A stretch of 64,000 nt of DNA from Natronosalvus amylolyticus (lineage in GTDB: Archaea; Halobacteriota; Halobacteria; Halobacteriales; Natrialbaceae): assembly GCF_024298845.1 (NCBI RefSeq), contig NZ_CP101156.1, positions 558,001 to 622,000 on the forward strand, written 5' to 3'. A model generated the notes under the pieces. It had not been told where the DNA came from and searched no databases. It saw only the letters and a list, made by a program, of their open reading frames with translations. This document shows, piece after piece, positions 43,571 to 51,486 of this stretch. Numbering within the stretch: position 1 is the first letter of the stretch; the number at the start of each line of letters is the position of its first letter. Position numbers and translations under genes: made by a program.

Positions 43571-44035
43571 GGATTGAATCACCCTCTGAAACGGTTGGGC
43601 GCAGTATGTGGAACGAGCCTGCGGCCGTGAGTTGGCCTCAGTATGTTCCAGTCACCTGCCTCGTAGGCCGTATGGGTATTTTATAACGGACATCCTTACA
43701 GAGTGGAATGCTGATCATTACTCCCAGAAACCGCCGATTTCGAACGAGTAATTACTGATTTCGTCACGCCCTATTGGGTGCTTATACCGTGAACTGGAGA
43801 AAAAGCAGGTGAATTCAGTGAGATGAATTTCCAAGTTTCCGTCCGGAGACACCGGAGTGTCCGGGTGTAATCGAATCCAAACACCTGCAAGTGCGATGTT
43901 ACTACGCGCTTCCGGGACAGACTCGAGTGAACAAACGTTCGCCTTTATTCAGATCTGGCTGCCTCGATTTCATACTGCTCGGGGCCAGCCACCCGGCGGC
44001 ACTCGAGTACACGTGACCAATGGATATCTCTACAC
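43571..44035. other. Intergenic region
   Basis: 465 nt. It holds the direct repeat CAGTATGT (43602 and 43639) and a minus-strand TATA-like TTATAAAATACC near 43675-43688, both probably for the ArsR-like gene. No gene is supported. Confidence 0.4.
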
Positions 44036-44227
44036 ATGAACTCACCAAAACACACCTGGACGCCAACTGAATCGAAATCGACGGGAACACGCTGTCGCAA
44101 CTGTGGCACACACGTCACCCAGCAGTTTGCTCGCGTGTTTGGTGATAACGGCGATGTCGTCCACGGTTGCCCATCGTGTACGACGTATCGGGAAATGCAA
44201 TCGGGTGGCCACTTGCCAACACGCTAA
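44036..44227 (+). CDS. Small zinc-ribbon protein (DUF7563-like)
   Basis: 63 aa. Two Cys pairs in RCRNCGTHVTQQFARVFGDNGDVVHGCPSC (CxxC ... CxxC) form a zinc ribbon. Sequence and size fit haloarchaeal DUF7563 small proteins. Such 'micro' zinc-finger proteins often act as regulators. Starts at the ATG (MNSPKHTW). The role here is unknown. Confidence 0.75.
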   Translation: MNSPKHTWTPTESKSTGTRCRNCGTHVTQQFARVFGDNGDVVHGCPSCTTYREMQSGGHLPTR

Positions 44228-44557
44228 CGACGTCGCGGAGACATCGTCCTGAAATCGTACCAGGATTTACATTTTGATAACCTATAGTCGCCAGTGACAG
44301 TCAGTGCACACCCTATCGCAAATGGGCGTCACGTTAGGTGTGTAAATCGTTTCACTGGTCACAGTATTCGTGAGTGCTACGCCAGATTCGAATCCGCTAT
44401 TCTGGCTTTTCATTCTATCCATCCAGGATTAAGTCAGCCACAAGCACATAGAACATCTTACATCAGCTTCAAATGGGCTGTAGTTGAGTATCAGAGTGTT
44501 ACGATGGTAGGTGGTGGACTGTTCGATAGCTGCTGTGGGACAGAGAGTTGCTAAGAT
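44228..44557. other. Intergenic region holding MITE copy C
   Basis: 330 nt. It contains family-1 copy C (44283-44364) and the presumed promoter of the downstream DUF7344 gene. Nothing else is recognised. Confidence 0.45.
44283..44364 (+). mobile_element. MITE-like palindromic element, family 1, copy C
   Basis: About 82 bp, plus orientation. Left end TATAGTCGCCAGTGAC, interior GTCAGTGCACACCCTATCGC, right end TTCACTGGTCACAGTA (diverged). Clearly homologous to copy D. Confidence 0.75.
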
Positions 44558-45076
44558 ATGTCACTACAGCAACGCCGTTCTGATACGCTGGCCGAAAGCG
44601 AAATTTTCCATATTCTCGGGAACGATCGACGTCGAGCGATCGTCCAACTACTCGCGTCTGAACCCGGGCAGGTTGACGTGTCAGCAGTGGCCACGGCGAT
44701 TGCGTCCCAGGAAGTTGGGGAAGACGTCTCGAGTAACGAGAGCGAGACGGTACCGAACAATCTGTACAAGAGCGTCTACGTCTCGCTGCAACAAACCCAT
44801 CTCCCGCAACTCGAGGAAGACGACGTCATCTCGTACGATTCGTCGGCGAAAACGCTTCGACGGGGAGAACAGTTCGACGCCGTGTATCAATACGTTGACG
44901 GAGAGCACACAAACGACAAACAGCTCATGCTCTCCCATCTCTCCCTCAGTGTTCTCGGCCTGGTCGTGATCGTGCTCGCGGGCTTCTCTCTCCCCTTCAG
45001 TATCGATCCGGTGCTCTCGAGCGTACTACTGTTCTTGCTGGTCGGTGCGAGTAGTTTGTATCGACTGTTAACGTAA
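44558..45076 (+). CDS. DUF7344 family winged-helix membrane protein (paralogue)
   Basis: 172 aa. Same order of parts as the gene at 6.6 kb: an N-terminal winged helix (AESEIFHILGNDRRRAIVQLLA), the conserved KSVYVSLQQTHLPQLEEDDVISYD, and two C-terminal hydrophobic helices (HLSLSVLGLVVIVLAGFSLPF and PVLSSVLLFLLVGASSLYRLLT). A degenerate MITE copy begins 15 nt after its stop. The two proteins are distant, so they may serve different signals. Confidence 0.8.
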   Translation: MSLQQRRSDTLAESEIFHILGNDRRRAIVQLLASEPGQVDVSAVATAIASQEVGEDVSSNESETVPNNLYKSVYVSLQQTHLPQLEEDDVISYDSSAKTLRRGEQFDAVYQYVDGEHTNDKQLMLSHLSLSVLGLVVIVLAGFSLPFSIDPVLSSVLLFLLVGASSLYRLLT

Positions 45077-45090
45077 TCGGTGTGTTCTCT

Positions 45091-45174
45091 CGTAGCTACT
45101 GGAACGGTTCACATACCTATCACGGCGCCGTCTTGTGAGAGTGTGTGGACGTCATTTTCAATGGCCACTGTAGG
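45091..45174 (-). mobile_element. MITE-like palindromic element, family 1, copy E (degenerate)
   Basis: About 84 bp, minus orientation relative to copy D. CGTAGCTACTGGAACGGTTC at the left and TTTTCAATGGCCACTGTAGG at the right are diverged terminal repeats; the interior CACGGCGCCGTCTTGTGAGA matches by position. The oldest-looking copy. Confidence 0.55.
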
Positions 45175-45363
45175 AGATCCCGAACCTGCACCTCCGAGTA
45201 GACTCGACTGTGCACGTCCGGTGCCGCTCAGGACGCAACGTTTGGGAGAAGACGGGTACTCACCGTCGAGTGGCATGGTATTAACCTTCACACGCGTCTG
45301 AAGACATGGGCATGCGCCCGCACCATATACCAATTCAGACTGCAATTTCTTTTCGACGTGCCA

Positions 45364-45449
45364 CTATAGTAGCCAGTGAACGTCAGTGCACACCCTATCG
45401 CAAGCGGGCGTCGCGGTAGGTGTGTAAATCGTTTCACTGGCTACTATAG
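45364..45449 (+). mobile_element. MITE-like palindromic element, family 1, copy D (most intact)
   Basis: 86 bp with perfect 17-bp terminal inverted repeats, CTATAGTAGCCAGTGAA and TTCACTGGCTACTATAG. The interior (GTCAGTGCACACCCTATCGC, GGTAGGTGTGTAAATCG) also has partial dyad symmetry (CACACC/GGTGTG). No coding capacity. Used as the reference copy. Confidence 0.85.
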
Positions 45450-45510
45450 GTGGCCTCCACCACGTTTCTGCCAAAGAAATAGCGAAGGACGTCACCCGAT
45501 CAGCTGACGT

Positions 45511-47058
45511 TCACAGGGGTGACAGTGCGCCGATCGGAACGAGTCGGTCCGCTTCGCCGTTGTCGTTTTCGTCCATGTCGTCATCAGCTTCTTCGTCTTC
45601 AGCTGCCTCGAGTGTGATGAACGCCACCTGACCGAACTCGTCGGTCAGAACCATGTGGACGTACTCACCTGGCTCGATATCAGCCGTATCTACTTCGAAG
45701 GTCACCGTTTCACTTTCCTCAGGTCCGAGTGTGAGTGATTGTGATTCGACGAGGTTCCCTTCGAGTCTGAACTGAACGTCCTGGGTCGCTTCCTCATCAG
45801 TCGGGTTGGTGATGGTTGCAGTCACCGTAATGACGTCGCCAACAGTCGCATTTTCGGGTGCCTCGAGGTCATCTACGGTGAACGACTCCGTTTCTTCGAC
45901 GTCCTCTTCAGGCTCGTCCTCCTCGGGTTCGTCTTCCTCGGGCTCGTCCTCTTCAGGCTCGTCCTCTTCAGGTTCGTCCTCTTCAGGTTCGTCCTCCTCA
46001 GGTTCGTCCTCCTCGGGCTCGTCTTCCTCAGGTTCGTCTTCCTCAGGCTCGTCTTCCTCAGGTTCGTCTTCCTCAGGCTCGTCTTCCTCAGGTTCGTCTT
46101 CCTCAGGCTCGTCTTCCTCAGGTTCGTCTTCCTCAGGTTCGTCTTCCTCAGGCTCGTCTTCCTCAGGTTCGTCTTCCTCAGGTTCGTCTTCCTCAGGCTC
46201 GTCTTCCTCAGGCTCGTCTTCCTCGGGTTCGTCGACATCGACTTCCCCGTCGAGGATTTCCTCGAGACGGTCGAGGTCCGCATCGTCACCGATAACGAGT
46301 ACGTAGACCTCAGCGTTTTCGATGACCAGTTCTTCGATCGTTAGATTCTCGATGATGACGAAGGTTGCCTGCGGTTGAACGATTGCGACACCGTCCTCGA
46401 CGGCGTCATGATCCGGCTCCATGATGACCGTCTCATCATCTTCGGGTTCTTCTTCCTCGGGCTCGTCTACCTCAGGCTCGTCCTCTTCAGGCTCGTCCTC
46501 TTCAGGTGCTTCGTCTTCCTCGAGTGTAACGACTGCGTCGTCAGTCACCGGTTCGCCGTCTTCGTCCACGTATGGACCGTCTTCCTCACCTTCGGTTTCG
46601 ACGAAGTCGTATTCCTGGTTATCGTTGGTATCCAGGTGCGGCATCGCGATCAACGTCTCACTCTCCTCGAGTGGCTCGTCGAGTTCGATTTCGACGTTTT
46701 CGTGGGTGCCTGCCTCGAGATATTCGGAGACGCCGATGACGCTCTCGATCACGTTCCCAACGAGCAACGAACTGTCGTGAATCGTGACGAAGCCACCCTC
46801 GTCCATGGTGACTTCGTCGACGACAACTGTTGTCCCATCAGTGGTTTGGTCGCTAAACGTGACACTTGCGGCCGGCTCTGCGACCGCATCGTCATCCTCG
46901 TCTGTATCTGTATCGTCCGGTTCATCGTCGTCGTTCGAATCGTCCTGTGCCGAAACAGTCGTCGGTGATGCTACTGCGGCCCCCGCCACCATGGCGACCC
47001 CGCTACACAGTACCATCAGCGCGACGAATGCAACGACGAGTTGTTTCCGTGTGCTCAT
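45511..47058 (-). CDS. DUF7282 surface protein with EEDEP repeats
   Basis: 515 aa from the ATG giving MSTRKQLVVAFVALMVLCSGVAMVAGAAVASP, a Sec-type signal peptide. The domain after the acidic linker (SVTFSDQTTDGTTVVVDEVTMDEGGFVTIHDSS, LVGNVIESVIGVSEYLEAGTHENVEIELDEPL) is DUF7282. Next comes a VIIENLTIEELVIENAEVYVLVIGDD segment, then about 22 copies of EEDEP, then a CARDB-like beta domain (APENATVGDVITVTATITNPTDEEATQDVQFRLEGNLVESQSL). Likely a secreted or cell-surface protein with a rigid acidic spacer. No membrane anchor is seen. Confidence 0.85.
   Translation of the reverse strand: MSTRKQLVVAFVALMVLCSGVAMVAGAAVASPTTVSAQDDSNDDDEPDDTDTDEDDDAVAEPAASVTFSDQTTDGTTVVVDEVTMDEGGFVTIHDSSLLVGNVIESVIGVSEYLEAGTHENVEIELDEPLEESETLIAMPHLDTNDNQEYDFVETEGEEDGPYVDEDGEPVTDDAVVTLEEDEAPEEDEPEEDEPEVDEPEEEEPEDDETVIMEPDHDAVEDGVAIVQPQATFVIIENLTIEELVIENAEVYVLVIGDDADLDRLEEILDGEVDVDEPEEDEPEEDEPEEDEPEEDEPEEDEPEEDEPEEDEPEEDEPEEDEPEEDEPEEDEPEEDEPEEDEPEEDEPEEDEPEEDEPEEDEPEEDEPEEDEPEEDEPEEDEPEEDVEETESFTVDDLEAPENATVGDVITVTATITNPTDEEATQDVQFRLEGNLVESQSLTLGPEESETVTFEVDTADIEPGEYVHMVLTDEFGQVAFITLEAAEDEEADDDMDENDNGEADRLVPIGALSPL
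45900..46232 (-). repeat. Tandem 15-nt repeat encoding (EEDEP)n
   Basis: About 22 copies of a 15-nt unit (plus-strand reading CTCGTCTTCCTCAGG with C/T changes at third positions). Only silent changes separate most copies, so the peptide unit is constant. Slippage or recombination is the likely origin. Long open frames in the other readings are artefacts. Confidence 0.9.
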
Positions 47059-47380
47059 GTATCTCGTGCCTGTAAGGCGTCGGAGAATAGACGAAATATA
47101 GTATAAAGCGGGCAATCCCTTCCGGCCGGTAACGAAATACTGGACTGTACAGTGGCTCGTTCACCCTCCGAACAGTATCGAAAAGCCTCATTGGGATGAG
47201 AGTCACTCGAGCGTTGCTTTCAGTGCCATCGACGGGTCCGGTTGCTGTTGCTGTGTTTCTCTGGACGACGACTCACAATGTAGCGTCGATGGCCGACAGG
47301 TTGCAAGCGCTCGGCGAGTCATGAACAGTACCGACAGTCCGAATCATACGGTCTGTTGTATCTTTTCCAGGTAAACCGTA
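47059..47380. other. Intergenic region with promoter and family-2 element
   Basis: 322 nt. The promoter of the DUF7282 gene is at 47095-47108 and a family-2 palindromic element occupies 47344-47383. Nothing else is recognised. Confidence 0.45.
47095..47108 (-). promoter_or_regulatory. TATA-like box of the DUF7282 gene
   Basis: On the minus strand GCTTTATACTATAT lies about 37-50 nt before the ATG at 47058, a suitable place for a haloarchaeal promoter. Confidence 0.5.
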
Positions 47381-47383
47381 TCA
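47344..47383 (-). repeat. Family-2 palindromic element, short copy
   Basis: 40 bp. On the minus strand it starts with the stop codon of the upstream HTH gene: TGATACGGTTTACC at one end and ACAACAGACCGTATGA at the other. Compared with the copy at 61.4 kb it has an internal deletion of 35 bp but keeps both ends. Confidence 0.65.
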
Positions 47384-47869
47384 GTCCGTCCGCTTCATTT
47401 CACTCGAGGTCGAAGAATCACTGGATCGAGAGAGTTGCGGTTCGTGGCCACGAATACAGACGAGGTTCTCACGCCCGAGTCGTAATTTCGTGACCTGGCC
47501 GTCCTTCTCCAGTTCGCTCAGGAGACGGCTCACTTTCGCTTTCGACCAGTCGACAGAGTCGACGATAGCAGACTGTTTCATCCGCCCACCGTTATCCCGG
47601 ATGAGTGAACAAACCAGTTCCCTGTCCGTCTTGACGGGTTGCTGATCCGTGTGGCTGCCGGTCTCGCTTTTTGCTCGTGAGAGTCGTTTTTTCACGTGCA
47701 ACGAACCACCCAGCACGGCCAGGGCTACAATCCCGACCAGGGCTGCCAAATGGGATCGACGATCGGTCTGTAAAATGAACTCGCTGGGCAGGGCAAAGAC
47801 CCCGGTAACGTCGGTCCAGACCCACGCGGTTTCGAGGAGGAATACACCGGCAATCTGTATGGAATTCAT
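47381..47869 (-). CDS. Membrane helix-turn-helix protein (DUF7343-like)
   Basis: 162 aa from the ATG giving MNSIQIAGVFLLETAWVWTD. It starts with hydrophobic segments (IAGVFLLETAWVW and LAALVGIVALAVLGGSLHV), followed by a basic stretch KKRLSRAK and a C-terminal winged helix: DRELVCSLIRDNGGRMKQSAIVDSVDWSKAKVSRLLSELEKDGQVTKLRLGRENLVCI. It fits the haloarchaeal membrane-anchored MarR-like regulators. Its stop codon lies at the edge of a family-2 palindromic element. Confidence 0.82.
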   Translation of the reverse strand: MNSIQIAGVFLLETAWVWTDVTGVFALPSEFILQTDRRSHLAALVGIVALAVLGGSLHVKKRLSRAKSETGSHTDQQPVKTDRELVCSLIRDNGGRMKQSAIVDSVDWSKAKVSRLLSELEKDGQVTKLRLGRENLVCIRGHEPQLSRSSDSSTSSEMKRTD

Positions 47870-48072
47870 GGAAACTGAATAGTGGACGGTGCTCGAGTGA
47901 CAGTTCGTCAGCATCAAACGACACGTGGCACCTAAATCATTTTTATAAGGGAGGCAGGTTGTACTCGGAAAGTGAAAGTGGAAATAGCGGGAAACTCACG
48001 GTCGACAGTTGGTTATCAGAGGTCGTCGCGGCAACTCGAGTTAACACCTTTCGAATGGCCATCGTAGTAGCT

Positions 48073-48157
48073 ATCGTAGCCAGTGAAAGTCAGTGTACAC
48101 CCTATCGCAAGCGGGCGTCGCGTTAGGTGTGTAAACCGTTTTAAGCCCATCTATATC
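48073..48157 (+). mobile_element. MITE-like palindromic element, family 1, copy F (3' end lost)
   Basis: Left end TATCGTAGCCAGTGAAAGTC and interior GTACACCCTATCGCAAGCGG match copy D; the right end (TTTTAAGCCCATCTATA) is diverged. It sits at the end of a minus-strand coding remnant. Confidence 0.7.
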
Positions 48158-48370
48158 CGCCATTTGGAACGATTCAATGGCAAACACGCATCTACAGAAG
48201 GCGAGTGCCTCGGGGTCGTTCGGCTGATCTTGATCTTCCGTGACTGAGCGACGCAAAGCTTCGCGATGGCCGCGAAACCGATGGTTTGGCTCGATGACGA
48301 AAGACTCGAGGTTTTTTCAACCACTTGCCCCCGAGGTACTTCACGAATGGCAGGGTGATCATCTCCGCTC
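48150..48370 (-). pseudogene. Frameshifted coding remnant truncated by MITE copy F
   Basis: In one minus-strand frame MITLPFVKYLGGKWLK (about 48360-48310) is followed, after a shift at the poly-T tract near 48309-48318, by NLESFVIEPNHRFRGHREAL and RRSVTEDQDQPNDPEALAFC, running to RCVFAIESFQMADIDG. The joined reading looks like haloarchaeal protein (acidic, normal codon use) and ends where MITE copy F begins. No family is recognised. It is probably the wreck of a small gene. Confidence 0.4.
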
Positions 48371-48375
48371 TCGTT

Positions 48376-48726
48376 TCAGGTTGGAACACCGACGGCGTCG
48401 AACGTTGTAACACCGACAACCGCCAGGAGCGTCAACACGATCAGCACGCTGAGCCAGGCGACCAGCGTGATGAGGAGCGCCCGAATCCATCCCCCAGGAT
48501 ATCGAGCATTGATCACCGATAAATACGCCAGGAACACGAGTATCGGGCCCAGAAATGGTATCCGGCCGAAAAAGAAGCCGACGACACCCCAGACGAGCGC
48601 ACCGAATAACGCCGTGACGATAGCGTAGGTGTAATCCGTCGTGTCGACGATGGCTCGAGCGCCGACGTAGATACCGAGTGCGCCGATCAAGAGGCTAACG
48701 ACGAAGACGATGATGCTGTTCAGCAT
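48376..48726 (-). CDS. Small integral membrane protein
   Basis: 116 aa from the ATG giving MLNSIIVFVVSLLIGALGIYVGARAIVDTTDYTYAIVTALFGALVWGVVGFFFGRIPFLGPILVFLAYLSVINARYPGG. Four hydrophobic helices, the last near TLVAWLSVLIVLTLLAVVGV. Resembles conserved haloarchaeal membrane proteins of unknown function. MITE copy G lies 56 nt upstream, in the promoter region. Confidence 0.7.
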   Translation of the reverse strand: MLNSIIVFVVSLLIGALGIYVGARAIVDTTDYTYAIVTALFGALVWGVVGFFFGRIPFLGPILVFLAYLSVINARYPGGWIRALLITLVAWLSVLIVLTLLAVVGVTTFDAVGVPT

Positions 48727-48781
48727 ACCCCGCGTTCTGTGATCGTTGACAGTAACTAATGACCTCCTACTCGAGGAAGCA

Positions 48782-48863
48782 TATAGTAGCCAGTCAAAGT
48801 CATTGAATACGCTATCGCAAGACGGCATCGCCGGAGCGGTCTAAATCGTTTTGTTGGCTACGA
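48782..48863 (+). mobile_element. MITE-like palindromic element, family 1, copy G (diverged)
   Basis: 82 bp. TATAGTAGCCAGTCAAAGTC at the left and TCGTTTTGTTGGCTACGA at the right; the interior CGCTATCGCAAGACGGCATC is diverged from copy D. It lies upstream of the small membrane protein gene. Confidence 0.7.
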
Positions 48864-48890
48864 CAACTTGCCCGACCACGGACAACCGCA

Positions 48891-48919
48891 CCGCGAAAAA
48901 GATACAGCAGACCGTTTCA
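48891..48919 (-). repeat. Family-2 palindromic element, half copy
   Basis: On the minus strand the stop codon of the epimerase gene runs straight into TGAAACGGTCTGCTGTATCT and TTTTCGCGG, which matches one arm (inverted) of the element at 61.4 kb. The other arm is not clear. Confidence 0.5.
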
Positions 48920-49945
48920 ATCGTCTGACCGGCCAGTTCCTGCCGAGGTATACTCATCGCCGGCCGGCGGAGACTGTTCGGACTCACCGTCGGTTCGTCG
49001 CCTGTACTCCATCCGCTCTAATCCCGTCTCGAGGTCGATGCGAGCCTCGAAGTCGAGTTCGCGTTTACAGCGGGTCGTCGATGCAACGCTGTGGCGGATA
49101 TCACCCGGCCGGGGAGGTTTGTGTACGATCGGGGAGTCGGAACCGGTTACAGCCGAAATCTTCGACGCCAGCTCGAGAATCGAGGTAGCAGTCCCCGACC
49201 CAACGTTCAGCGACGGTGCGTCGACATCGATGCTCGCCGCACGAACGGTTGCCGTGACGACGTCGTCGACGTGAACGAAATCGCGGGTTTGCTCACCGTC
49301 GCCTTCTATCGTAATCGGTTCACCAGACCGTGCCTGCTCGAGAAAAGTCGAGATGACCCCGCTGTAGGGGCCTTGCTGTCTGGGTCCATAGACGTTAAAA
49401 TACCTGAGTGCGACGGCCTCGAGGTCGTAGCACTCCCGATAGACACGAGCGTACTGATCGAGCGCCAGTTTCTGGACGCCGTATGGTGACGTCGGTCGCA
49501 ACGAATCTCCTTCAGCAATCGGTACGTTCGTCGGATGGCCGTAGACGGCCGCACTCGAGGCCAGCACGACTCGCGCGTCTTCGATTCTGGCCTGTTCGAG
49601 CACCGAGTGGGTCGCCTCTATGTTGACGGCGTGACTCGCCCGTGGCTCGTCGATACTCTGTTCGACGCTCACGATGGCAGCGTGGTGAAAGATGACGTCG
49701 ACGTCTCTAGCCGCTCGCTGGAGCGCAATTTCGTCTCGAATATCACCCTCGATGAGGGTTGCGTCCTCGTGGACGTGGTCTCGAGTGCCGGTCGAAAACC
49801 GGTCGAGTACACGAACGTCGTTGTCCGAAACGAGCGTGTCGACCAGGTGGCTGCCAATAAAACCACCGCCGCCGGTGACGAGAATTCGTTTTCCCTGGAG
49901 TGAGTCGGCTTCGTGGGCCGATCCAACGTTCCTCTCGGGTTTCAT
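48917..49945 (-). CDS. NAD-dependent sugar-nucleotide epimerase/dehydratase (GalE-like)
   Basis: 342 aa from the ATG giving MKPERNVGSAHEADSLQGKR. Extended SDR family: RILVTGGGGFIGSHLVDTL (NAD motif), FHHAAIVSVEQSIDEPR, catalytic Tyr/Lys region SSAAVYGHPTNVPIAEGDSLRPTSPYGVQKLALDQYARVY (YxxxK as YGVQK), RYFNVYGPRQ and GDGEQTRDFVHVDDVV. It interconverts UDP-sugars (UDP-Glc/Gal or UDP-GlcNAc/GalNAc). It may feed the glycan pathway of the 1.9-6.2 kb operon, or supply UDP-Gal. Single gene. Confidence 0.9.
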   Translation of the reverse strand: MKPERNVGSAHEADSLQGKRILVTGGGGFIGSHLVDTLVSDNDVRVLDRFSTGTRDHVHEDATLIEGDIRDEIALQRAARDVDVIFHHAAIVSVEQSIDEPRASHAVNIEATHSVLEQARIEDARVVLASSAAVYGHPTNVPIAEGDSLRPTSPYGVQKLALDQYARVYRECYDLEAVALRYFNVYGPRQQGPYSGVISTFLEQARSGEPITIEGDGEQTRDFVHVDDVVTATVRAASIDVDAPSLNVGSGTATSILELASKISAVTGSDSPIVHKPPRPGDIRHSVASTTRCKRELDFEARIDLETGLERMEYRRRTDGESEQSPPAGDEYTSAGTGRSDD

Positions 49946-50107
49946 TGACGCTGGCAACTGGGGGGCGGCGGTTTAGTATGAAGGACGTACCGACCGAAGC
50001 TCCTCGAACTGCAAGACTTATGGCACCATTGCTGTCAGATCTCCCACTTTGGTGGCCGGTGAGAAGCCAACAGAAGCTATTTGATCGGTCCTTCGGAAGG
50101 GTGCACA

Positions 50108-51469
50108 ATGACAGTTGATCTCGTCGTCCGCAATGGAACGGTCGTCACACCGGCCGGCCGAAGCGCGGACGCAGGCATCGCTATCGACGGGGAGACCATC
50201 GTCGCTGTCGGGCAAAGCGACCAGCTACCCACAGCAGACCGCGAAATCGACGCCGAGGGGAACGTCATCGTTCCGGGAATAGTCGATTGTCACATTCACA
50301 ATCGCGAACCCGGTCTCGAGTACAAAGAAGACTGGGAGTCAGCAACGCGAGCGGCCGCTGCAGGTGGAGTCACCACGGTAGTCGGTATGCCAAACACGGA
50401 TCCCATCATCGACCGACCCGAACACCTGCAACTGAAATTCGATCGTGGTGAGGCGTCGGCTCACGTCGATTTCCAGAGTTACGTGGTGGTTACCAGCGAC
50501 AACCTCTCGTTGATTCCCGACCTCGACGAGGCTGGCGCGCTGGGGTACAAAATCTTCCTCGGCTCGACCGTCGGTGATGTGCCACCGCCGACCGATGGCG
50601 AGATTCTCGAGGCGATGGAACTGATCGAGGGGACGGGCAAGCGCCTCGGTTTCCACGAAGAAAACGGCGAAATTGTCGACCATTACACGACCCAGTTCAA
50701 GGCGGCTGGAAAAAACGAACCGATCGATTTTGCCCACTCGCGGCCAGTGATTGCCGAACGGGAGGCTATCGAACGGATGCTCACCTTCGCCGAGGAAACC
50801 GGCGCCAAGGTACATATGTATCACGTCTCCTCCGGATCAGGTGCGGAAGCCGTCGCCCGCGGGAAAGACCGTGGAATCGACGTCACGGCCGAAACCTGTC
50901 CGCACTACCTCTGGTTTACCGAGGACGTGTTGCGAGAGAAAGGCAATGTGGCTCGCATTCAACCACCGATTCGCGATGCCGACCAGCGAGACCGTCTCTG
51001 GACAGCCCTCCAGTCGGGCGCGATCGATTGTATCGCGACTGACCACGCACCACACACTGACGAAGAGAAACTGGTCGACGACCCATTCGGCAACACCTGG
51101 GACGCAATCTCGGGATTCGTCGGCCTCGAGACCGAGGTCCCGGCGCTGTTGACTTTCGTCGACCAGGGGAGACTGACGCTCGAGGAGTGGGTCTATCACC
51201 ACGCCACCCGTCCTGCACAGGTCTGGGGAATGTATCCTCAAAAAGGCTCGCTACAGGTCGGTACCGACGCCGACTTCACCATCGTCGACCCCGAACACGA
51301 GTGGACACTCGAGGACCGGCACACACTCCACTCGAAAAATTGCGTGACACCGTTCGAAGGCGAGACCTTCACCGGAAAAGCGACGACGACGGTGGTTCGA
51401 GGCGAGGTCGTTTATCAGGACGGTTCGGTCGTCGGCGAGTCCGGATTCGGCACTCGAGTCGACGTCTGA
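50108..51469 (+). CDS. pyrC: Dihydroorotase-type cyclic amidohydrolase
   Basis: 453 aa from the ATG giving MTVDLVVRNGTVVTPAG. Binuclear-metal amidohydrolase: VDCHIHNREPGLEYKED (H62, H64, R66), the carboxylated lysine in LGYKIFLGST (K148), His ligands in KVHMYHVSSGSG and the ATDHAPHT motif. The REPGxxxKED pattern fits dihydroorotase; an allantoinase is the main alternative. It converts carbamoyl-aspartate to dihydroorotate in pyrimidine synthesis. Convergent with pyrD (the next enzyme) 17 nt away, which favours the pyrimidine role. Confidence 0.88.
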   Translation: MTVDLVVRNGTVVTPAGRSADAGIAIDGETIVAVGQSDQLPTADREIDAEGNVIVPGIVDCHIHNREPGLEYKEDWESATRAAAAGGVTTVVGMPNTDPIIDRPEHLQLKFDRGEASAHVDFQSYVVVTSDNLSLIPDLDEAGALGYKIFLGSTVGDVPPPTDGEILEAMELIEGTGKRLGFHEENGEIVDHYTTQFKAAGKNEPIDFAHSRPVIAEREAIERMLTFAEETGAKVHMYHVSSGSGAEAVARGKDRGIDVTAETCPHYLWFTEDVLREKGNVARIQPPIRDADQRDRLWTALQSGAIDCIATDHAPHTDEEKLVDDPFGNTWDAISGFVGLETEVPALLTFVDQGRLTLEEWVYHHATRPAQVWGMYPQKGSLQVGTDADFTIVDPEHEWTLEDRHTLHSKNCVTPFEGETFTGKATTTVVRGEVVYQDGSVVGESGFGTRVDV

Positions 51470-51486
51470 TCGGATCGTAAGTCGGT

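Larger units (their letters stand above)
45077..45510. other. Intergenic region with two MITE-like copies
   Basis: 434 nt between convergent genes. It holds family-1 copies E (degenerate) and D (intact). No gene is supported. Confidence 0.5.
47870..48375. other. Intergenic region with MITE copy F and a gene remnant
   Basis: 506 nt. It holds a TATA-like TTATAAAA on the minus strand near 47941-47948, the truncated family-1 copy F and a frameshifted coding remnant (48150-48370). Confidence 0.5.

Noticed and set aside
45806-46306. SGSSS-repeat and RKTSL-repeat frames over the EEDEP region
   Set aside because: Shadows of the 15-nt repeat; no start context, signal peptide or flanking domain.
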